A stretch of 64,000 nt of DNA from NCBI GenBank assembly GCA_963578475.1, contig CAUZCL010000023.1, positions 3,234-67,233 of the forward strand, written 5' to 3'. Positions 58,327 through 64,000 of the stretch are shown one piece after another. A program made the position numbers and the translations under genes. The stretch comes from SMYC01 sp963578475 (GTDB lineage Bacteria > Acidobacteriota > Vicinamibacteria > Marinacidobacterales > SMYC01). Each line of letters starts with the position of its first letter. Within the stretch, counting starts at the first letter, position 1. A model generated the notes under the pieces. The model did not search any database. It worked only from the letters and a program-made list of their open reading frames with translations, and was not told the origin of the DNA.

Positions 58327-58695
58327 TCAAAGAACCTCGGGCGCCAGGGACACGATCTTCATGAATTTTTTCTCACGAAGCTCCCGAGCCACCGGCCCGA
58401 ACACACGTGTTCCGAGCGGTTCGTTCTGGTCATCAATAATAACGGCCGCGTTGTTGTCGAAACGGATATAAGTGCCGTCCTTGCGGCGCTGCTCCTTGCG
58501 GGTCCGTACGATCACTGCTTTCACGACTGTCCCCTTCTTGATCGGGCTCTCCGGCGTCGCTTCCTTGACCGACGCCGTAATCACGTCGCCAAGGTGAGCG
58601 ATCCGCCCGACCCCGCCGCCTCTCGGGTGGATGCAGAGGATTTTTTTGGCCCCCGAATTGTCTGTCACTTCGAGAACCGTTTGCATCTGAATCAT
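58327..58695 (-). CDS. rplN: 50S ribosomal protein L14
   Basis: 122 residues: MIQMQTVLEVTDNSGAKKILCI, VVKAVIVRTRKEQRRKDG, IIDDQNEPLGTRVFGPVARELREKKFMKIVSLAPEVL. One base separates it from rplX. Highly conserved inter-subunit-bridge protein. Confidence 0.97.
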   Translation of the reverse strand: MIQMQTVLEVTDNSGAKKILCIHPRGGGVGRIAHLGDVITASVKEATPESPIKKGTVVKAVIVRTRKEQRRKDGTYIRFDNNAAVIIDDQNEPLGTRVFGPVARELREKKFMKIVSLAPEVL

Positions 58696-58715
58696 TTTTA
58701 GTTCCCTGTCGTCAA

Positions 58716-59000
58716 CTATTTCGCATCGTCTGCTACTTGCGCCTGAGCCTCACGCTCGGCCGGCGATAGCAAGATTTCCACAAGTTTCCAGCGCTTGCGC
58801 TTGGAGATTGGACGGCACTCGACGATCTTTACCCGGTCCCCGACCTGGCACTTGTTCGCCTCGTCATGCACTGTGAAGTTGGACGTCTTCTTGAATGCGC
58901 GCGTATAGAGCGGATGGCGCATCAGGCGCTCGACGCTCACCACCGCGGTCTTGTCCATCTTGTTGCTCTTGACCACGCCTACTTTGACTACCTTGGGCAT
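58716..59000 (-). CDS. rpsQ: 30S ribosomal protein S17
   Basis: 94 residues. OB fold: VGVVKSNKMDKTAVVSVERL, HPLYTRAFKKTSNFTVHDEANKCQVGD, ECRPISKRKRWKLVEIL. The roughly 10-residue Ala/Glu-rich C-terminal tail is longer than in most homologues. Confidence 0.96.
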   Translation of the reverse strand: MPKVVKVGVVKSNKMDKTAVVSVERLMRHPLYTRAFKKTSNFTVHDEANKCQVGDRVKIVECRPISKRKRWKLVEILLSPAEREAQAQVADDAK

Positions 59001-59020
59001 CTCGTGTTCCTCATTCCTGA

Positions 59021-59242
59021 CTAAGGCCCGCCTACGGCCTGACCACGGCTCTTCTCGATCTCCAGTTGCCGCAGCACTGTCTTCACTCGGGCGAGATCTC
59101 GCCGCAGTTCGCGGACTTTCCCCATTTGATCCAGCTGACCCGTCTCTTTCTGGAGCCTGGTGCGGAAGATCTCCTCAGCCAAATCAGAAACTTTATCTCT
59201 CAACTCACCCTCGCCGAGCTCCCGAACCTTTTCGATCTTCAC
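59021..59242 (-). CDS. rpmC: 50S ribosomal protein L29
   Basis: 73 residues from the GTG at 59242; longer in-frame starts would lie inside rplP. The two-helix L29 fold is evident: KVRELGEGELRDKVSDLAEEIFRTR, then MGKVRELRRDLARVKTVL. Located at the polypeptide exit next to L23. A GAGGAG lies about 10 bases upstream. Confidence 0.93.
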   Translation of the reverse strand: MKIEKVRELGEGELRDKVSDLAEEIFRTRLQKETGQLDQMGKVRELRRDLARVKTVLRQLEIEKSRGQAVGGP

Positions 59243-59246
59243 GGAC

Positions 59247-59663
59247 TCAACTCTCCTCGAAACGGGTGACGAATTTGGTTTTGAGGGGAAGCTTGTGTCC
59301 CGCGAGACGCATCGCTTCGCGCGCGGTCTCGGCGGGAACCCCTTCCATCTCATAGAGAATCCGACCCGGCTTCACCACGGCCACCCAGAGCTCCGGGCTG
59401 CCTTTACCTTTACCCATGCGAGTTTCTTGCGGCTTCTTGGTAACGGGCTTGTCGGGAAAGATCCGAATCCAGATGCGGCCGGTCCTTTTGACGAAACGCG
59501 TTATCGCGATTCGAGCGGCCTCGATCTGGCTATCCGTGATCCATCCGGGCTCGAGCACCTTGAGACCGTAATCGCCGAAGGACACCGTGTGACCTTTCCA
59601 AGCCTTGCCCTTCATTCGGCCCCTTTGGACCTTACGGTGTTTGACTTTCTTCGGCATCAACAT
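59247..59663 (-). CDS. rplP: 50S ribosomal protein L16
   Basis: 138 residues: PKKVKHRKVQRGRMKGKAWKG, GLKVLEPGWITDSQIEAARIA, IRIFPDKPVTKKPQETRMGKG. Contacts A-site tRNA and the peptidyl-transferase centre region. Between rpsC and rpmC. Confidence 0.97.
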   Translation of the reverse strand: MLMPKKVKHRKVQRGRMKGKAWKGHTVSFGDYGLKVLEPGWITDSQIEAARIAITRFVKRTGRIWIRIFPDKPVTKKPQETRMGKGKGSPELWVAVVKPGRILYEMEGVPAETAREAMRLAGHKLPLKTKFVTRFEES

Positions 59664-59669
59664 GACGAC

Positions 59670-60353
59670 TTACTCCATTCTGCGCGAGCGCGAGCGGTCA
59701 CCCGACTCCTCGCGAAGCGCAGGACCCAGGGGAAGCGACTCACCTTTGTAGATCCAGCACTTGATGCCAATCTGTCCATAAGTCGTGAAAGCTTCGGCGA
59801 ATCCATAATCGATATCCGCGCGGATGGTGTGGAGCGGAACTTGCCCGAGCAGGTACCATTCCGAGCGCGCGATCTCGGCGCCGTTCAATCGGCCAGCGCA
59901 GCGCACGCGCACGCCCTTCGCACCGAAGCGCATCGTCGCATCAATAGCCTTGCGCATCGCGCGGCGGAAGGCAATGCGCTTTTCGAGCTGCAGGCCGATG
60001 GACTCGGCGACGAGTTGCGCGTCGAGCTCGGGCCTCGCGACCTCGATGATATTGATGTAGACCTCGCGCTGGATCGTTGCCTGGATTTCCTGCTTGAGCT
60101 TGTCGACCTCGGTGCCTTTGCGTCCGATGATGATTCCGGGGCGCGAAGTATGGATATTGATTTTGAGCTTGTTCGCGGCGCGCTCGATCTCGACTCGAGA
60201 CACACCCGCGTGCGAAAAGCGTTTCTTCAGCTGGCGTTTGAGCTTCAAGTCCTCATGGAGGAGCTTTCCGTAGTCACGCTCCGCATACCACCGTGAGCGC
60301 CAGGTCTTGTTATAGCCGAGCCGAAACCCGTATGGATGGACCTTTTGTCCCAT
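59670..60353 (-). CDS. rpsC: 30S ribosomal protein S3
   Basis: 227 residues. N-terminal MGQKVHPYGFRLGYNKTWRSRW, KH type II domain with the RNA-binding loop (SRPGIIIGRKGTEVDKL), and the C-terminal domain (LPLHTIRAD-like and GQIGIKCWIYKGE). Follows rplV by 3 bases. Confidence 0.97.
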   Translation of the reverse strand: MGQKVHPYGFRLGYNKTWRSRWYAERDYGKLLHEDLKLKRQLKKRFSHAGVSRVEIERAANKLKINIHTSRPGIIIGRKGTEVDKLKQEIQATIQREVYINIIEVARPELDAQLVAESIGLQLEKRIAFRRAMRKAIDATMRFGAKGVRVRCAGRLNGAEIARSEWYLLGQVPLHTIRADIDYGFAEAFTTYGQIGIKCWIYKGESLPLGPALREESGDRSRSRRME

Positions 60354-60356
60354 TGA

Positions 60357-60716
60357 TCAGCTCTCTTCCTGTTCCGAAACTTCGATTGTCAAATGCGACG
60401 TGCGATGCACGATTCTGAAAGCGCGGCCCATCGGCGCCGGGCGGACCCGCTTGAGCGTCGGCCCTCCGTCGGCATAAGCCTTGCTAACGACGAGATCGTC
60501 CTCGTCGATCCGCTTGGCTTCTTCGACGGCCTTCTGTTGGGCGTTGGCTATCGCGGAGCGAAGAACCTTCTCGAGCGGCCGGCACACACGCTTGTTCGTG
60601 TTCTGCAAAATCGACAACGCCTCGGCTGCTTTCTTGCCGCGGATGAGATCGAGGACCAGGCGCGCTTTCGACGGCGATCCTCGAACGTGTTTGGCAGTTG
60701 CCCTTGCTTCAACCAT
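60357..60716 (-). CDS. rplV: 50S ribosomal protein L22
   Basis: 119 residues: RATAKHVRGSPSKARLVLDLIRGKKAAEAL, EKVLRSAIANAQQK, KRVRPAPMGRAFRIVHRTSHLTIEV. The extended hairpin lines the exit tunnel. Between rpsS and rpsC. Confidence 0.97.
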   Translation of the reverse strand: MVEARATAKHVRGSPSKARLVLDLIRGKKAAEALSILQNTNKRVCRPLEKVLRSAIANAQQKAVEEAKRIDEDDLVVSKAYADGGPTLKRVRPAPMGRAFRIVHRTSHLTIEVSEQEES

Positions 60717-60746
60717 CTTTCAGTCTCCGGTCCCTATGGAAAAGCG

Positions 60747-61031
60747 CTAGCGCATCTTCGAGGCTTTGTCCGTCTTCGTCGTGTGACCCCGGAAGGTGCG
60801 GGTCGGAGAGAACTCGCCGAGCTTGTGCCCGACCATGTTCTCCGTGATGTAGACGGGGATGAACTTCTTACCATTGTGAACGGCGATGGTGTGTCCCACC
60901 ATTTCGGGGATGATGGTCGACCTGCGCGACCAGGTCTTCAAGACCTTCTTCTCCCCCGCGTCGTTCATGATGTCGATCTTGTTGAGCAGGCGGTCGTCCA
61001 AGAAAGGCCCTTTTTTGAGTGATCTCGCCAT
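60747..61031 (-). CDS. rpsS: 30S ribosomal protein S19
   Basis: 94 residues: MARSLKKGPFLDDRLLNKI, WSRRSTIIPEMVGHTIAVHNGKKF, VGHKLGEFSPTRTFRGHTTK. Pairs with S13 in the head. Between rplB and rplV. Confidence 0.97.
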   Translation of the reverse strand: MARSLKKGPFLDDRLLNKIDIMNDAGEKKVLKTWSRRSTIIPEMVGHTIAVHNGKKFIPVYITENMVGHKLGEFSPTRTFRGHTTKTDKASKMR

Positions 61032-61037
61032 AGCTCT

Positions 61038-61871
61038 CTAGCCTCGTTTCTTGCCGCGCCGGCGAACGATGAACTTGTTCGTGCGCTTGTTGTTCCGCGT
61101 CCTGTATCCTTTGGTCGGAACTCCCCAGGGCGTCACAGGGTGACGCCCTCCCGCAGTGCTGCCCTCGCCGCCACCATGCGGATGGTCGACCGGGTTCATC
61201 GTGACACCCCGATTGTGAGGGCGGCGACCCATCCAACGTTTTCGGCCCGCCTTGCCAATGGTGACCCGCTCGTGCTCGATATTGCCCACTTGGCCCACGG
61301 TCGCACGGCATTTTTTGTGCACGATCCGAATTTCACCCGATGGGAGCCGGAGCTGCGCATATTTACCTTCTTTCGCCACCAGCTGCGCGCTCGCGCCAGC
61401 ACTGCGGGCCATTTGGCCGCCTTTGCCGGGCCTGAGCTCGATGTTATGAACCACCGTTCCGAGCGGCATGTTCTCGAGCGGCAAGCAGTTCCCGGGAAGG
61501 ATATCTGCGCTCGTGCTGCTCACGATACTGTCGCCGACATTCAGCCCAACAGGGTAGATGATGTAGGCCTTCTCGCCATCGACATAATGGATCCGCGCGA
61601 TGCGGGCGGAGCGGTTCGGGTCGTACTCGACCGAGGCTACCTTCCCGGGAACGTCGACCTTGTTGCGCTTGAAGTCAACGACCCGGTAGCGCCGCTTGTG
61701 ACCGCCGCCACGAAAGCGCACGGTGATGCGGCCCGTGTTGTTTCGGCCACCCCATTGCTTCTTGGGCTCGGTGAGCGACTTGAGCGGCTTCCTCTCCGTA
61801 AGCTCGTCGAAGCTCTGGACCGTGTAAAAGCGTCGTCCGGGGGATGTGGGGCTGAATTTCTTGATTGCCAT
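61038..61871 (-). CDS. rplB: 50S ribosomal protein L2
   Basis: 277 residues. OB-fold and SH3-like domains: GRNNTGRITVRFRGGGHKRRYR, VEYDPNRSARIARIHY, and the C-terminal RGVTMNPVDHPHGGGEG with the conserved His close to the peptidyl-transferase centre. Basic tail NKRTNKFIVRRRGKKRG. Confidence 0.97.
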   Translation of the reverse strand: MAIKKFSPTSPGRRFYTVQSFDELTERKPLKSLTEPKKQWGGRNNTGRITVRFRGGGHKRRYRVVDFKRNKVDVPGKVASVEYDPNRSARIARIHYVDGEKAYIIYPVGLNVGDSIVSSTSADILPGNCLPLENMPLGTVVHNIELRPGKGGQMARSAGASAQLVAKEGKYAQLRLPSGEIRIVHKKCRATVGQVGNIEHERVTIGKAGRKRWMGRRPHNRGVTMNPVDHPHGGGEGSTAGGRHPVTPWGVPTKGYRTRNNKRTNKFIVRRRGKKRG

Positions 61872-61877
61872 GTCCTA

Positions 61878-62168
61878 TCAGACCCCCTCGAAGAACTCGA
61901 TCATCTTTTCGCCCTCGCGCAAGGTTACGAAAGCCTTCTTCCAATTAGAGCGCTTTCCTTCGAAGCGCCCATAACGCTTCAGCTTCCCGCTCATCCGCAC
62001 TGTGCGCACCGACTGTACCTTTACGCCAAAGAGCTTCTCGACGGCGCCTCTGATCTCGGTCTTGTTCGCATCGACAGCGACCCTAAAGCAAAGTGTCCTG
62101 TGCTTGTCCTTTAAAAGGGTCGCTTTTTCCGTGATGAGCGGTGCGACGATGACATCATGCATGTTCAT
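61878..62168 (-). CDS. rplW: 50S ribosomal protein L23
   Basis: 96 residues: DVIVAPLITEKATLLKD, VAVDANKTEIRGAVEKLFGVKVQSVRTV. Docking site for SRP and trigger factor at the tunnel exit. Overlaps the rplD stop by four bases. Confidence 0.97.
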   Translation of the reverse strand: MNMHDVIVAPLITEKATLLKDKHRTLCFRVAVDANKTEIRGAVEKLFGVKVQSVRTVRMSGKLKRYGRFEGKRSNWKKAFVTLREGEKMIEFFEGV

Positions 62169-62794
62169 CGCGACAACCTTTCTTCCAGACTCGCGGCGGC
62201 CTCTTCGGAGAGGACCACTGTGCGTGCCTCGAGCACGTCATAGGTGTGAAGTGCTTTCGTCGAGCGTACTTCGACACCACGCATGTTGCGCGCCGACAGA
62301 TAGAGAGCGTCGCTCGGTTTCAGATCCACGATGAGCACTCGGCCCGGTAAAACGCCGAGCTTCTCGAGCTGGCCCTTCAGCGTCTTGGTGCTCGGTTTTT
62401 CTAACACCAGCTCGTTCACGACCGTCAAGCCCTCTTCCTTGACCCGGAGCGAGAGCGCCGAGCGAAGCGCGCCAATCTGGACTTTCGCATTGAGCTTGAA
62501 GCTATAGTCGCGAGGATGCGGTCCAAAAGTGATGCCGCCTTTGCGCCAGAGCGGGTTGCGGGCCGAACCGACACGGGCACGGCCGGTGCCCTTCTGACGC
62601 CAGGGTTTGGCGCCGCCACCGCTCACAGCGGCACGATTCTTCGTAGCATGGGTGCCGCGATGGCGCGCTGCGCGGTAATGTTTGACGGCTTCGTATAGAA
62701 GATGACGGTTGGGCTTGACACCGAAGACCGCGTCACTCAGCGCTTTCTCGCTGCGAGAACCGGCAGGCACATCCACCATAGGAACGCTAGGCAT
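62165..62794 (-). CDS. rplD: 50S ribosomal protein L4
   Basis: 209 residues from the ATG at 62794; the longer open frame is antisense-like sequence overlapping rplC. Core: NRHLLYEAVKHYRAARHRGTH, the tunnel loop SGGGAKPWRQKGTGRARVGS, and FGPHPRDYSFKLN. In E. coli L4 autoregulates the S10 operon; no such leader can be judged here. Confidence 0.95.
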   Translation of the reverse strand: MPSVPMVDVPAGSRSEKALSDAVFGVKPNRHLLYEAVKHYRAARHRGTHATKNRAAVSGGGAKPWRQKGTGRARVGSARNPLWRKGGITFGPHPRDYSFKLNAKVQIGALRSALSLRVKEEGLTVVNELVLEKPSTKTLKGQLEKLGVLPGRVLIVDLKPSDALYLSARNMRGVEVRSTKALHTYDVLEARTVVLSEEAAASLEERLSR

Positions 62795-63434
62795 CGTTTT
62801 GTCCCTTCGCCGATCGCGTTGTGATGATCTCCACATAGGTTCCGTTAGCGCCCGGTATCGCGCCTTTGACGAGCAGGAGATCTTCGTCTTCGATGACCTC
62901 GACCACCTCGAGGTTCTTGACCGTGACCCGGTCTTGGCCCATATGTCCCGGGGCACGCATGCCCTTCATAACGCGAGATGGATAAGCCGATTGCCCAATC
63001 GAGCCCGGGCCACGATGATGCATAGAGCCGTGGGTCGCCTTGCCGCCACCGAATCCGTGGCGTTTCATGACCCCGGCAAATCCCTTGCCTTTGCTCACAC
63101 CACTCACCTGCACCTGATCGGATGCGGCAAAGACAGACACTTTGATCGACGCGCCAACCTCGGGCGCATCCCCGTCACCAAGCGCAAACTCACGAAGCAC
63201 ACGGCAAGGCGCCACCCCAGCATTCTTGAAATGCTTCTCGGTCGGCTTGTTCGCTTTGTACTTCCGCCCAGCTTCGACGAAACCGAGCTGCACCGCGTCG
63301 TAACCGTCCCGCTCTTGCGTCTTCCGCTGCACGACAACACAAGGCCCCGCCTTGATCACAGTGAGCGGGATAACTTTACCGTCCTCAGCGAAACGCTGCG
63401 TCATCCCAAGTTTTCTTCCAATTAATGAATTCAT
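62787..63434 (-). CDS. rplC: 50S ribosomal protein L3
   Basis: 215 residues from the ATG at 63434 (a second ATG at 63443 would add three residues). LIGRKLGMTQRFAEDGKVIPLTVIKAGPC, then the long loop VSGVSKGKGFAGVMKRHGFGGGKATHGSMHHRGPGSIG-type sequence that reaches the 23S core. Overlaps the rplD start by 8 bases. Confidence 0.96.
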   Translation of the reverse strand: MNSLIGRKLGMTQRFAEDGKVIPLTVIKAGPCVVVQRKTQERDGYDAVQLGFVEAGRKYKANKPTEKHFKNAGVAPCRVLREFALGDGDAPEVGASIKVSVFAASDQVQVSGVSKGKGFAGVMKRHGFGGGKATHGSMHHRGPGSIGQSAYPSRVMKGMRAPGHMGQDRVTVKNLEVVEVIEDEDLLLVKGAIPGANGTYVEIITTRSAKGQNDA

Positions 63435-63454
63435 GATCAGCATCCAAAAAACGG

Positions 63455-63790
63455 TTATTTAGAATGCTCCTTGCCGAACGCCTTGATTTCTACGTCAACG
63501 CCCGCGGGAAGATCCAGTCGCATGAGGGCGTCCACGGTTTGAGGCGTTGGCTCAAAGATGTCCAAAAGTCTCTTATGCGTTCGCATCTCGAACTGCTCGC
63601 GTGACTTCTTGTCCACGTGAGGGGATCGCAAGACCGTCCATTTGTTCTTGATCGTCGGCAGCGGAATGGGCCCGGCGATACGCGCTCCGGTCCGCTTCGC
63701 GGTCTCGACGATTTCGTGAGTGGACTGGTCCAGAATCCGATAGTCATAGGCCTTTAAACGGATTCGGATTTTTTCGCTTATCACAGGCAT
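63455..63790 (-). CDS. rpsJ: 30S ribosomal protein S10
   Basis: 111 residues, slightly longer than usual (about 102-105) at the N-terminus. IRIRLKAYDYRILDQSTHEIVETAKRTGA, GPIPLPTIKNKWTVLRSPHVDKKSREQFE and the Arg/Leu-rich end mark S10, which is also NusE in transcription antitermination. First gene of the S10 block, following tuf. Confidence 0.97.
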   Translation of the reverse strand: MPVISEKIRIRLKAYDYRILDQSTHEIVETAKRTGARIAGPIPLPTIKNKWTVLRSPHVDKKSREQFEMRTHKRLLDIFEPTPQTVDALMRLDLPAGVDVEIKAFGKEHSK

Positions 63791-63811
63791 ATTCTCTCTT
63801 TTCTACCCAGG

Positions 63812-63845
63812 TTTAGCCTTAGTCTTAGGCTTAGTCTTAGGCTTA
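63812..63845. repeat. 12-base tandem repeat in the tuf-rpsJ spacer
   Basis: Two perfect 12-base units TTAGTCTTAGGC (63819-63830 and 63831-63842), flanked by partial copies (TTTAGCC before, TTA after). The last partial copy contains the tuf stop codon. Lies between the tuf stop and the rpsJ start. Confidence 0.8.
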
Positions 63846-64000
63846 CTCAATGACTTCGGTTACGGTCCCAGCACCGACGGTGCGGCCGCCTTCACGGATG
63901 GCGAAGCGCAGGCCTTTCTCGAGGGCAATCGGCGTGCCGAGCTCGATATTGAGCGAGGTGTTATCCCCCGGCATCACCATCTCCACGCCTTCGTTCAGCG
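63843..64000 (-). CDS. tuf: elongation factor Tu, C-terminal part (5' end outside window)
   Basis: The minus strand from base 64000 reads EGVEMVMPGDNTSLNIELGTP, then ALEKGLRFAIREGGRTVGAGTVTEVIE and a TAA at 63845-63843. This is the domain III end of EF-Tu. Most of the gene lies upstream of the window. Position directly before rpsJ is the usual str/S10 junction. Confidence 0.95.
   Translation of the reverse strand, partial: LNEGVEMVMPGDNTSLNIELGTPIALEKGLRFAIREGGRTVGAGTVTEVIE

Overview
The window looks like a chromosomal segment of an Acidobacteriota-type bacterium. This is inferred from content: GC-rich coding, a TonB-dependent receptor with an N-terminal carboxypeptidase-regulatory-like domain, a DUF5916 protein, DUF6152/DUF6644-type proteins, CRTAC1-type FG-GAP/UnbV proteins, and TPR proteins fused to enzymatic or cytochrome domains. 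No rRNA, tRNA or CRISPR was found, so placement rests on protein families only.

Layout. 1-4.1 kb: end of a flavodoxin-family gene, an Lrp/AsnC regulator, a CoA-disulfide-reductase/NADH-oxidase-type flavoprotein, pyrE and a divergent hemB. 4.1-24.2 kb: an accessory stretch with many damaged genes. It holds a broken amidohydrolase fused to a beta-barrel remnant, an AT-richer GH99-like gene, a DUF5916 outer-membrane-type protein with a lipoprotein partner, a spermidine-dehydrogenase-like Tat flavoprotein, a frameshifted DAO-family oxidase beside an ALDH7 gene (amine/lysine-type catabolism), a transporter and a response regulator both cut at one junction, a GT39 glycosyltransferase, and a cluster of paralogous exported proteins, DUF6152 and DUF6644 genes in which several members carry stops or frameshifts. 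24.3-25.6 kb: thiI.

25.7-39.9 kb: a large envelope-oriented locus. It contains a TPR-FG-GAP-UnbV protein, an all-TPR protein, an eight-heme cytochrome c fused to TPRs, a TonB-dependent receptor, a second FG-GAP/UnbV protein and a membrane-anchored sulfatase-like enzyme with C-terminal TPRs. This is the best candidate for an undescribed system in the window. 40-48 kb: a 2-hydroxyacid dehydrogenase and aminotransferase pair, a coiled-coil exported protein, a PilM/PilN/PilO(-P)-like trio, and a divergent EF-G-like GTPase. Two near-identical palindromic repeats sit at convergent gene ends (40.1 and 48.1 kb).

48.3-64 kb: the full S10-spc-alpha ribosomal cluster on the minus strand, from the tuf 3' end through rpsJ...rplO-secY-adk-map-infA-rpmJ-rpsM-rpsK-rpsD-rpoA-rplQ, closing with a clear intrinsic terminator. 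It is intact throughout. That contrasts with at least nine lesions in the 4-24 kb region and argues that those lesions are mostly real gene decay rather than uniform sequencing error. Short tandem repeats of unrelated sequence (7, 9, 10 and 12 bp units) sit in several spacers of the ribosomal cluster.
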